Notes under the pieces: generated by a model
What the model saw: the letters and a program-made list of their open reading frames with translations, nothing else
The model's database searches: none
Told to the model about the DNA's origin: nothing
Part shown: piece by piece, positions 54,406 to 64,000 of the stretch
Position numbering within the stretch: position 1 is the stretch's first letter
Layout of the letters: every line of letters begins with the position of its first letter
Program-made: the position numbers and the translations under genes
Assembly (NCBI GenBank): GCA_002335605.1
Contig: BEDY01000002.1
Span: forward strand, 372,001 to 436,000
Origin: Prillingera fragicola
Lineage: Eukaryota; Basidiomycota; Tremellomycetes; Trichosporonales; Trichosporonaceae
Direction of reading: 5' to 3'
Length of the DNA stretch: 64,000 nt

Positions 54406-55722
54406 ATGTCCATCGCCCCCGTTAAGCGTGCTGCTGTCATTGGTGCCGGCCAGATGGGCCTCGGCATTGCGTACGTCCAGAGTCTGCTCCACTCCCGGCC
54501 ACCAGCGCTCACCTCGCAGCTATGTCGCGGCTCTCCGTGCAAAGGTCCCCGTTACCGTCCACGACCCCTCCGAGAAGGTCCTATCCAAGGCCATGACCCA
54601 CCTCGAGAGCCTTCTCGCTCGTGACGTTTCCAAGAAGCGTCTGTCGCAGGAGGACGCCAACGCCGCTCGTGAGCGTGTTACTGCGTTCAAGGGTGACGGC
54701 ACCGGCGAGGGTGGTGGTGAGCTCATCTCCAAGGAGACTGACATCGTCATTGAGGTATGTGTCACAAGAGTCGTGTCTGGAGTTGGCGCATGACGTGGGC
54801 TTGCAAGGTTGTATGCCTGGGCAGCGTTGGGAATGAGCACTTGGGCGCAGTGGTGAGCCTCCACCAGCGCCTTTGCCAACTAGCGATGCTCAGGCCTGCC
54901 ACCTGCTGGACAGCCTGCCTACAGCTGTTTGCCTGCTTGGCGTGGCTGCACCTCCGTGCTACTCGTATCTCTAACGGTGCGAGGCTGCGGGCTATACAAG
55001 CCGCATCCAAGCGCCGCTCAATGACCGAGAACCACTCACACGAGCATTGTTGTTGACGACGTAGGCTATCCCCGAGATCCCCGCACTCAAGCTCGGCCTC
55101 GTCTCGCGCCTCGCGCAGAACCTTCCCGCCCCCACTATCCTTGGCTCGAACACCAGCTCCATCTCGCTCACTCGCCTGGCCGCTGCCGCTACCCAGACTG
55201 GCGACAACGGCGCCTCTGCGTCGCGCGTCGTCGGTGTCCACTTCTTCAACCCCGTCCCCCAGATGAAGCTTTGCGAGATCATCCCCGCCCTCCAGACCTC
55301 GGACGAGACTCTGGCCCGTGCGCGCGCCTTTGGCCAGGCTTGTGGCAAGGGTGAGTCGCGCTAGCAAGCACCTTTTGCCCTTCCGCTGACGTTGCTCAGA
55401 GCTCGCCCAGTCGGCCGACTCGCCCGGCTTTATCGCCAACGCCATCCTCATGCCCATGCTCAACGAGTCTATCATGCTCCTTGAGCGTGGCGTCGCCACC
55501 AAGGAGGACATTGACACCACCTTCCGTCTCGGCATGGGCCACCCCATGGGTCCCCTTGCCCTTGCTGACCTCATCGGCCTCGACACCTGCCTGGCCATCC
55601 AGAAGGTCCTCCACAACGAGTCGGGCGACTCAAAGTACCGCCCAGCCGGTCTCCTCCAGCGCATGGTTGATGCTGGATGGTACGGCAAGAAGTCGGGCAA
55701 GGGCTTCTACGAGTACAAGTAG
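54406..55722 (+). CDS. 3-hydroxyacyl/3-hydroxybutyryl-CoA dehydrogenase
   Basis: Four exons: 54406-54470, 54520-54754, 55065-55350, 55400-55722; 302 aa. An NAD-dependent L-3-hydroxyacyl-CoA dehydrogenase: Rossmann motif [12 protein letters not shown] at residues 12-23, SNTSSIS, and [14 protein letters not shown] with catalytic His159. The C-terminal dimer domain includes [34 protein letters not shown] and [15 protein letters not shown]. No N-terminal presequence or C-terminal SKL is visible, so location is open. Intron 2 is 310 nt (54755-55064), ending GACGTAG. Could serve short-chain beta-oxidation; bacterial-type HBD is the family relative. Length is standard. Confidence 0.93.
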
Positions 55723-55985
55723 AGCGTTGTCCGCAGTAGATCTCGGGCCTCCGCCCACCCCAATGTAGAAGAAAACGCATGCACTGCAGCCCATACACAT
55801 TCCCATTTAGAAGCAGGTCCAATCTCCTCGTTTCCACACAGCCCGCGCGAAACCATGCATGCAGTATGCTACATTCTCGCAAGGCGGCAAAGGCCTGAAA
55901 TGCTCTCGAGAAACCTGCGCCCGATCCACTGCCAAAACCTCGTCCCATGGCCCCATGCGGATTTTATGGCCTTCTAATGTCCAGC

Positions 55986-58458
55986 TCAACGGCCAGCATT
56001 CGGCGACGTGCTGGCCCCTCTGTCCTTGTCCATACCGAGCGCACCAAAGCTCTGTGACAGGGACTCGACGCCCTTGGCTCCATCCTCACCAGGCAACGCA
56101 GGCACCTGGGGCGTGGGCGACAGCAATGTGCTGGGGCTGATGTACGGCGCGGCGCCAGCGGCCGAGCCACCGCCCTCTGCCGAGCTCGGGTGGAGCTGAG
56201 CAGAGAGCACGGGGGGCGAGAACGGGGCGAACGCCGGCAGTGGCGACGTCTGGTCGGGAGCGTGCGACTCACGCAGGTGAGACGCAGGCATTGACAGGTC
56301 ACGCGTAGTGCCAGAGACGTTGCGGCTTCCCCGTCCTCCTGTAGATCCCTCCGTGGGACCGAACGACGATGGTCCTGCCGGGGTAGGCACACCTGGCGCG
56401 CCAAAGGCGCCGCGCTGCTCATAGTTGGACCAGGGGGCTGAGGGTCCACGTCCGATCTCGAGCTGAGCGTACAACCTGGATGGCGACAACGGTGCCGAGA
56501 CAGTGCCAACAGCGTTGGGGTTGTCGTACGCAGCTCCTCCGCCTGACCTCCGGCTAGAGCGAGCAGGGAACTGGCTCTCCATCGCACGCGAGACAGTGTC
56601 GCGACCACGCGATCCGTAGTCGGGGAACGAGTTCTCACCGACACCACCGAGGCCAAGGCTGCCGCTAGACTTGCCACCGCTGACGTTGCCGAGATTGGAA
56701 CCCTGCGACGCAAGCCACAGGTCCTGGGCAGCAGGAATCTCGTGGCCAGCAGCGGGCCCAGCCGCTGGCGAGTCGTGCTGCCGTCCGCGGCCACGGTGAG
56801 GCTCGGCCATTGGGCTGGGTCCGTTGGGGCCGTGACGCTCACCCTGGAAGCGGTCATACGGCTGCTGCGACTGACTCCGCCATCCGGGTCCACCGCCGCC
56901 ACCTCCACCTCCGCCACCGCCGCCACCGCCGCCTCCAGCGTTGCCAAAGCCAGCACGACCAACGGAAAGAGTCCGGGGTGCGGGCGAAGCAGATCTAGGT
57001 GCCCGTAGGAGCTCGTCCTCGCGCTCACGACACAACTCGGCGAGAGCAAGCACAGCGCGCTCTGGGCGCTGAGTGAGGATCTAGCGGGTCAGCGACAAGC
57101 CCAGTTCAATAGACAGGTGGCACTCACGCGGGTAGCACGCATAAACTCGCCGCGGATAGTGTAGAGACCATCCTTGGTAACGGTACGAGCCACGTTGTAA
57201 GTGATCTCGAACGGGTCCTCGATACACAACCTGTTACGGTCACGAGCCATCTCGTTCAGGCCGCCGACGTCAATGTCATTGGTCCAGCCCTTGCTCTCCT
57301 TTGTAAGGGGACCGGCACGCAGCGACAACACCATGGTGTTGAACTGGAAGTCATGCGAGAAGTAGCGAAAAAAGTCGATCAACCTGACACGGTCAGCTGC
57401 AGCCACCATGGCAAAGACTTACAGCTCTCCAACACTCTCAAAGTTGACGGACGACCACTCCTGACGAAGCATCTCGACGTCGTCAAAGAAGTAGACGTTG
57501 CGGCCCTCGAGCATCATCTCCTCCTCGGTGATGGGGCGCACAGGCGCGATACGCTGCAAGTTGGGCAGGACCGGCGGCTGCTTGACGTGAACCAGGAAGT
57601 AGAGCACCATGAGGGTAATGCCGTCTAGTTTGGTCAGCTCCTATAGCCTCATCATAGTTTCCACTCGACTCACAAGACGACAAGGTGCCACGGTAAGGCG
57701 AATTGATCCTGCGACGCTTGGCCCACACCTTGAGGAAGAGAACAAGGGTGCGCACGCGGGCCGGGTCAATAGTCGCATATGTCAAGAGCAGACGAGTGTT
57801 CTCAATGGCGAGACGGTTCTCAATGCCAATGTCGCATGCAATACCTGGTTCATTAGCCCCAGAGTTCAGAGTCTGACACACAACGCACCGAAAGGAAGAC
57901 CGGGCGACGCTGCGAGGTTGAGCTTGATGATTGGGATACGAGCCTTGGGCAGGGGCTTGACGTCAAAGTTTGTCTCCTGGCATGTCAGTTGAAAGTCTGC
58001 GTGCAAAGCACTCACGCGCTCCAGAAGGTCGCCAATCATCGCAACAAAGGTAGAGGGGTCAAGGGCAGCTTCAGGGTCGTCGATGAGCACAACGAGGTCC
58101 ATGTCTGGATGGTCAGCCCAGAAATCACAAATTGACGAGGTGGCCTACCAGAATTCCTCAGCCCAAACGAGTTGCAGCTACTGCCAAAGCTGAGCAGGCG
58201 CGAGCTGGGCTCAATGGTCTTGATGAGCTTCTCGATGAGCGTGCGTACCCTAACGCAAAGTGTCAGCGAAGATCTTTGTTGGCCAGCTGGGCCACAGGCT
58301 TCTCTGCGAGGGGCGGGGCCAAAACCCTCTCCCCGAGAAGTGACTTACTCCTCCTTGATAGTGAGCTCCTCGGACGTGGGCAGAAGGGGCAGAACGAAAG
58401 AGAAGAGCGAGGTCGAGAGATCGCTCAGGAAGCGGCGGTGAAGTACGCCGGGATGCAT
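55986..58458 (-). CDS. Cid1-type nucleotidyltransferase (terminal uridylyl/poly(A) polymerase)
   Basis: Eight exons: 58458-58349, 58249-58149, 58104-58016, 57976-57889, 57844-57674, 57624-57423, 57383-57128, 57080-55986; 703 aa. The catalytic core has FGSSCNSFG and the DxD pair Asp71/Asp73 (DMDLVVLIDD), with a third Asp at 134 (IACDIGIEN). A PAP-associated domain follows (ITLMVLYFLVHVKQPP, VGELLIDFFRYFSHDF, and CIEDPFEITYNVARTV). These are Cid1/Cid13 or TUTase hallmarks; whether it adds U or A cannot be told, though no histidine selectivity loop was assigned. The C-terminal half (about 340-703) is disordered, with 16 consecutive Gly and repeated Ser/Pro/Gly. Likely cytoplasmic RNA tailing. 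Two splice junctions (RED core, CD|IGIEN) rebuild conserved motifs. Confidence 0.85.
56885..56945 (-). repeat. GGN trinucleotide run coding for poly-glycine
   Basis: On the gene strand, GGN codons (mixed GGC/GGT/GGA) encode 16 glycines in the Cid1-type C-terminal tail. Mixed codons suggest selection on the protein rather than recent slippage. Confidence 0.7.
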
Positions 58459-59509
58459 GTTGGGCAGGTAGAGGGGTAGAGTCGAGCCTCAGAGGGATAG
58501 AGGGGGGCCTGTTCACGGCGCGAGGTGGTGTGCCGAGCCACTTGTCGTGTCAGCTACGATGACCCGACGAGCAAGAGCAGAGAAAACTGGTAGGTAATGG
58601 CTAAACTGAAGTGAAGAGACTATCAGATGAGGGAAAGGGATGGAGGATGGGTGGTATGGTTCACAATGTCCAAAGTGACTCGCGCTATTCGGTACGATTT
58701 TCGCGCGCCGCGTGGCGTGGACTGGTGTCCACAGATTATCACCCTCGCTTCCCCTCTGTCAAATCTGAGAGCAATGCAGATAATGTCGCAGGAGAGACCA
58801 CTCACGTGTATGTGTTGGGTATGCAGGTTGGAAGTGTGCAGTCCAAACGTCGAGCCAAGTGGAACGCGTAAAGGTCGCTATTTCGAGGCCTGATCGAAGG
58901 GGTTGAGGTGTGGTGACCGCAAGTTGGAGCTGGGAGGATGGCTCGAGACCAGACTCTGCTCGAAACGACAAAGGATGAGATCTCGAGGATCAGATTCTAC
59001 TCGCAAGAGCAAGTGTTCTGGCTGTGCAGTATGACGAGTGTCCAAGCTCGAGCGCGTCGTGGTCACTACTATCGTTGTCGCAGACCTGGCTGGTTTAGGT
59101 TGAAACTCGACTTTTGGCACAATGCTCGCCCGCCAGGGACAACGACTACCGTGGGAGAGTGGCGCGGCAGAAGTTGGCCCAATTCAGCCGTTCTAATGTC
59201 CGACCGGCAACTTGTAGTGGCTATCAGTAGTCGTCCAGTCCATGAAATCTTAATGTTGCAGTCGCAGCTATAGCATAAAGAGGGCCATAGGCGGGGGTCC
59301 AGTGCACGAGTGTCCGTGTGCCTACAAGAAGGAATACCAATGGTGCCCAATATCACGGCCGCAAGGTGACATTAGCCCACGTGTACTGGCTAGCAAGTCG
59401 TAAAGAGTCTTCTAATGAATGTATTGAATGTGTGGGTGAATGTGGGTAGGATCGTGTAGGTGGTGACAAGAACTTGTCAATTTCGTAGTGGGTATATTCC
59501 CTCGGCCTT
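58459..59509. other. Intergenic region between tandem genes
   Basis: 1.05 kb containing the Cid1-type gene promoter and the RhoGEF 3' end. The frame at 58938-59273 (+) has no domain I recognise. Nothing else supported. Confidence 0.4.
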
Positions 59510-62500
59510 TTAGCGCAGACGTCCAGAGCCGGCAAGAAGCTGCTCATGGAGACCGCCAGCCGAAGTTTCGTTGCGGAGTTGGATCATGTAAATAATACCC
59601 GTCCGCTGGCCGCGGTCCGAGACTTCAACGGCAACGCCAGTTTTGGCGACGCGCTCCACACCGTCGGTGAGAACAATGGTTGAGATAAGAACCGACTTGC
59701 CCTTGTCGGCCTCGACGACAAGTTGCTTGACGTTGCGCGCCTTCTCAACATACAGCTTGAGCTTGGCATGGCCGAGTGACTTCCACTGCCCGTGGCCCTG
59801 CTGCAGGAAGACCTTGCACTTCATCTGGGCGGATATAACTGCCGGCCCAGTGAGTGTGGTGGCCTCCTCCTGCGTCGGGGATCCCGGCGGTGACATGTCC
59901 TCGTCATCGCCAGGGGTTGCTGACAGAGGCGAGTTGCCGTTCGTCTGGGCTTTGATGGCACCGAAACGGGCGGAAGGAGACTCGATGACTTCCTGCGGCT
60001 CCTGGGCAGCACCGTATGGTTCAGCAGAGCGCGATCGCGGAGGTGGGTATGGGTTGTAGTTGTCAGACGGGTGGCCAGAATCAGACAAGTGGCCTCCCCC
60101 ATGGCGGATCGGCGGAACCGGCGGCAGGTCATCCCGGACCGGCATACGCGAGAACTGATTGTACTGCGCTTGCTGGCGAGGCACAGGATAGCCCATGTTC
60201 ATGTTTCCAGGCATTGAGTGCGTGGACTGCGTCGACTGGGACGACTGGCCAGAGCGAACAGAGGTGGAACGAGGCACAAGCGAAGGATCAGACTGGCTGG
60301 CCATAGGGAATCCGTGCTGGCCAGAGGGGCTGAGCGGGCTATTGGGCGACATTGCGCGCAACTGCTGAGCAGTCTGCTGCAACTGGGTGAGCTGCGCCCG
60401 AGGTGGGTGGCCATCCTGAGGATGCCGGCCAGCTTGTGCCTGCTGAGCTGCCTGACGTGACCGCAGGCTGGCTCCTCGTGGGGGATGGGCATTCCCCGGA
60501 GAACCGTTTGAGGACCATTGAACTGGCTGGTCATTCGGGTCAAGCGACATGTTGCCCATTGGAACAGACAGGTTGTTGGGCATAGACTCGTAGGATTCCA
60601 CGCGTGGGCTGACCGCAGCGGAAAGGGGGCTGGGATAGCGTGCTGGAGGCAAGTTGGCCACGGGCGAACGACCTTCTTGGGGCGACACAACAGTGGGAGA
60701 GAGCGCACTTCGCTGGGACGCTGGCGAGTCAGCTTTGGTTGCGCCCAAGGTCTTTGTCCTGCTTACCACCAGTTGCGAAAGCGATACAATCTTGCACGCT
60801 CTTCAAGATCTGGTCGCGATCCATTTCAGACTCGGCGTGGATAACAAAGGTCTCTTTGCGCATCACAGTCACGGCGAGTACATTGCCTGGGTCGTCAGCT
60901 TCATTGGACGATAACACTGCGAGCTGCTTACTCTGCTGGCCCTCGACGACAGCTAGGTGCTTGCCTGCCAAAGGAGGGTAGGCAAGCCACATTTCGGGCA
61001 TAGGGCCTCCCTCACCAACACGGCCGGGCTGTTCACGCGCGACCTGCTGTGCCTTTGCAGCCTTTTCGCTGGCCTCCATGCGGTCGGTGATCAAAAACAG
61101 ATCTGTGAGAACAAAGAGATGCGCCCGGCGATGCACAACCTGCTGTCCGGTCGTCGTTGGCGTAAAGTACACTGTCACATCGTGCGAGGTGCGTAGAGAG
61201 CGTGTGTAGGCAAGATTGGGAGGGTTCATGTGCAGCTTGCATTTCTGGATCTGTTAGACCGTTTCACACCATGGCACTTACCCTTGGCTGCATCGAGAAC
61301 AAATCAATGGCCCTATCGGGGTCGATCCGCAATTCCAAATCTGAAAGTGGTGGAGCCGTGTTCAGAGCTGGCGCAGCGACCTTTGGTCCGCGTCCCGGAG
61401 AGTGGGTGACGCTCGTTCCTGCAGACGTAGCCGAGTTGCGTGTACTGTCCATGCGGCTATTGAAGGAAGAAAGGCTTGGTTTCAGTCAACATTCTGGGGC
61501 CCTGCTTTTACGCGCGCTCCCTACTCACACTGACTGCGTCTCCACCGAACTGTCATGCTGCGAGCTGGTGCGACTTGCGCGCCCCTTTTCGTTTGCCCAG
61601 CTGTTTTCACGCGATTGGCTGCTTGGCGCGATTGAAGATGCGGGCGTGTCCTCCTCTGAAACGTCGAACTCGAGACGTGCCTCGACATCGGCTACCAGCG
61701 TCTCTAGACGCTGGCTCGCTGTCGCAAGGAGACGATGGTCACTCCGACCCTCAGTGGTGCTTTGAAGCAAGCGCGAATAGAGCTTCCGGTAATACCTCAG
61801 ACGGGTATAAGGCAGAAGGAACAGCGCGTCCAGAGTCCAGCGCTGCAGAGGTGGTGTAGGCGGCGAGACGGCCGACATGTCATCGAGAATCTCTGGAAGG
61901 AGTGGGTTCTTTGTCACAAGCTGATACGAATCAAAGCCGGTGAGGTAGATTGTTGTGTAGCGGCCGTAAGATGGCTCCAAGTCATCAATCTGCGTCTTGT
62001 CAGTAAAGGGGTTGGCGCCTGGGGCTTCGCCTCGGTCTAGGAACGCACCCATCGCATGAGAAGATCGCCCAGTGCCTTGGGGCTGGATGGGTTTGCTCCA
62101 ACATCTTTCAAACGCTGCACCGCAGATTAGCAAAGCTGGACAGTCATGAGTGGGCATGTACTCACGACACCAAACGCGCGGTTCGCGCGGTACACGGCTT
62201 CCACACATCGAAACATGGCATCGAGCTTTGGTGGTGGAAGATCTTTCCTCGACCATGCTGCTGCAACTCGCTGGAAAGGTTAGCGGGGCTTCCATATGGA
62301 GTATACGGTACGTACGCGGATGACAAGAGTCAATTGCTCAACGTAGAGCTTCTCCGTCTCCATCAAGTCTGATAGAGGATTACGCTTGGCGGCAGAATCC
62401 TCTGACAGCGATGCGTCTCGTCGAACTTCCCCTCCGCGAGGGGTGGGCATGGGCCTGCCGACGCCGGCGTTGGTGTTGTATCCAGCATGGTTACCCCAGT

Positions 62501-62645
62501 TTGCCTGTGCAGCCGGCGGGTCCGCGCGATCTGTGCGGGGCTGACCATAGGCGACTGGGGCGCCGTAGGGATTGTTGGCGCGATGCGGTCGGGACGGCCC
62601 AGCAGCAGCAGGCTGATATGGTGCGGCCATTGCCGTTTGCTGCAT
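59510..62645 (-). CDS. DH-PH RhoGEF
   Basis: Seven exons: 62645-62316, 62270-62166, 62114-62049, 61989-61529, 61456-61282, 61244-60767, 60720-59510; 941 aa. Start at ATG 62645 (a second in-frame ATG is at 62630). After a Pro/Gly/Gln-rich N-terminus the DH domain starts about residue 89: KRNPLSDLMETEKLYVEQLT, LVIRRVAAAWSRKDLPPPKL and KALGDLLMRWIDDLEPSYGR. A PH-like domain covers about 380-540 (LRTSHDVTVYFTPT, HLFVLTDLFLITDRM). A disordered linker follows, and the last 120 residues form a second globular block (QWKSLGHAKLKLYVEKARNV, TGVAVEVSDRGQRTGIIYMI). The DH core activates a Rho/Cdc42-type GTPase; the exact one is unknown. Five splice sites interrupt the DH-PH region. Confidence 0.82.
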
Positions 62646-64000
62646 GAAGGGGAATGGGTGTTGATGCGAAATATAGAATTACAAGGCAGACGAATGATTA
62701 GAGTATCAAGCGAGAGTGTGTTGGTTGTCGTCGAACCTTGTGCAGAGGCAGCCAAGCTTGGCTAGGCCCACCGGAACCAAAGATCTCACTCCTGCGACTC
62801 CTGGCACTCGCGTCGGCGGCCGTGATCGACGGACGCGACGATCGGGCACCACTCCAACTGGTGGGACAGCGGCGCGAGATCTGCAGCAGGACGTGTACTT
62901 GCCTGTATGATTGCCAGGTATCGTTGACAGTTTGGCCTATGCTTGTCTTGATCAAAAGCAGCCGTTTCCAGTTGGTCAGTCAAGAGCGAGTGGTCGACAA
63001 GAGCGTAAAGTGTCTACGTGACTGATAGAGGGGGTTGCGCTTAGCCCGCCCGTGGGAGTTCTTCCCGTCTCTGGTGTCTTGCCGTTGAGCCCTCTTGGAC
63101 CTTTTGGACCTTTGGGACCTCGACTTGAGATACCGGGGTTAGGGAGTGTGAGGGTGTTTTCGATGAAACGGTGGCCACCATACACTTTGGGCACCTTGGA
63201 TCAGGGCAAACTGGACTCGCGCGATCTCGCGCTTGCACCCTCTACAGCCGCGACCAGTCGGCCATGCCGAGCCAGGTTTAACACATGCTGATCTTATACA
63301 AACCTTAAATGGTAGCTCATAACTTGAGTTGCGCATCGCATCACCTCTGCGCCTCTGCAGACTCTGCAGCTCTGCAGCTTGCAAGATGCTGATGGGCCGA
63401 TGAGCTGATGATGCTGTTGCCGCTACTGGCATTACAAACAAGCGCGTTGGCGGTTACTTGGATGGCAACTGACGCACTACCATCGTTTGTTTATCATGGC
63501 ATAATCTACCGGCGAAGGTCTTAACGTCGTAAACACGTCAAAACAAGACAATGTTTGGGTATGAGGTAAACAGTCGTAATGGGGTATAGACGCTGGGTTC
63601 ATGCGTGCGTAAAGGTCGACATCCCGTTGCATTGTTGCGTAATCCCAAGTATCTGTTGCCCTTCGCTGCAAGTCATCCGCGGCAACCTGGTGCAGCCCGC
63701 GCACGACTTTCGTGCGGCGAGTGGCGGCAGCTGGTGGGCTGGCTTGGCTTTGGAACCTATCATTGAGCCTGCCTGCCTGGCATGATGCCTGACTGGCCTG
63801 ACCCCCTTGGTCCTTGGATCCTGGGCACGGCATGGGCCCTGGAACGTCTATACAGTCAGGGCTTTTTGCTATACTACAACCTTTCCATCTGCGCTCTGCA
63901 CGAGAGCGAAATCACTACTACCAAAGCAAGGGCAGCACGGGATCACAGGGACCGGGGTCCGTAGAGCCTGGTAACGGCGCCACCAACCGCTGGTCTCATC
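62646..64000. other. Terminal intergenic region
   Basis: About 1.35 kb upstream of the RhoGEF start, with no gene I can support. It holds a short imperfect repeat at 63094-63122 (CCTTTTGGA-type units), an 8-nt-period CTCTGC array at 63345-63377, and a stretch at about 62950-63050 that weakly resembles the RhoGEF DH start. Frames toward the right edge (63477-63833, -) show no domain. Confidence 0.4.
63345..63377. repeat. CTCTGCAG-type octamer array
   Basis: Units CTCTGCGC, CTCTGCAG, (A)CTCTGCAG, CTCTGCAG, followed by CTTGCAAG. Same octamer period and CTGCAG core as the array at 41778. Confidence 0.7.

Noticed and set aside
54762..55700. 312-aa minus-strand frame opposite the 3-hydroxyacyl-CoA dehydrogenase.
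   Set aside because: It crosses an intron and two exons of the real gene; no domain.
58938..59273. 111-aa + strand frame in an intergenic region.
   Set aside because: No domain, no homologue recognised, codon use unlike the real genes.
62698..62983. Short minus-strand frames upstream of the RhoGEF as extra exons.
   Set aside because: No splice junction with matching phase into 62645 could be built, and the gene has a good ATG; kept only as a possible relic.
1..64000. tRNA, rRNA, CRISPR, transposon or riboswitch signals.
   Set aside because: No A/B-box pair, repeat-spacer pattern, terminal inverted repeats with transposase, or TPP-type core was seen by eye. tRNAscan-SE and Infernal would be decisive.

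Overview
The window is nuclear DNA from a basidiomycete fungus, most likely a Tremellomycetes yeast and perhaps Trichosporonales. It is GC-rich. Almost every gene is broken by very short introns (mostly 35-60 nt, GTRNGT donors, CTRAC-like branch sites, YAG acceptors). The encoded families (Tra1, Rli1, Tfb5, Mrp51, Vma3, EMC2, P450 reductase) are conserved eukaryotic or fungal ones. The order-level placement is inference. I count 24 protein-coding genes, one of them cut by the left edge. I recognise no rRNA, tRNA, transposon, CRISPR array or biosynthetic cluster.

Layout. 1-5.2 kb: the 5' part of a mitochondrial membrane-protein gene, D-serine dehydratase, a tyrosine-phosphatase-like protein, OHCU decarboxylase (urate breakdown) and the tiny TFIIH subunit Tfb5. 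5.5-14 kb: mitoribosomal Mrp51, UDP-glucose 4-epimerase, the ribosome-recycling ATPase Rli1 and a phosducin/TXNDC9-like protein. 14.3-20.5 kb: a Zn-cluster regulator with an unusual long-loop Cys6 motif, and a VPS9-domain Rab5-type GEF. 21.6-32.9 kb: TRA1, with a single 10-kb exon. 33-41.2 kb: EMC2, sulfide:quinone oxidoreductase, a BCH-RhoGAP protein, V-ATPase subunit c and a ZNF511-like zinc-finger protein. 41.2-47.4 kb: a repeat-bearing intergenic region, a secreted GPI-type PEBP protein, cytochrome oxidase subunit IV/Cox5 and a short-chain dehydrogenase. 47.5-55.7 kb: N-terminal amidase Nta1, NADPH-P450 reductase, a CNNM/Mam3-type transporter-like protein and 3-hydroxyacyl-CoA dehydrogenase. 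56-62.6 kb: a Cid1-type nucleotidyltransferase and a DH-PH RhoGEF. The last 1.35 kb has no gene I can support.

The gene set is housekeeping with no operon-like theme. Many neighbours are divergent pairs sharing a 280-800 bp promoter interval. Mitochondrial or respiratory functions recur (Mrp51, SQOR, Cox5, the left-edge gene). Small-GTPase regulation appears three times (VPS9 GEF, RhoGAP, RhoGEF).

The most unusual signals are in gene architecture. The MAM3-like gene reads correctly only with three microexons (14, 14 and 10 nt) and two GC-AG introns. The left-edge gene needs 6-nt and 13-nt exons to rebuild a conserved Gly-rich motif. Other points worth a look are the long-loop Zn2Cys6-like cluster with a duplicated C-terminal S-L-F-G motif, a few introns about ten times the local norm, three 8-nt-period minisatellites, and a possible decayed copy of the RhoGEF start just upstream of that gene. 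Exon coordinates were worked out by hand from splice signals and frame; they agree in phase but have no transcript support.
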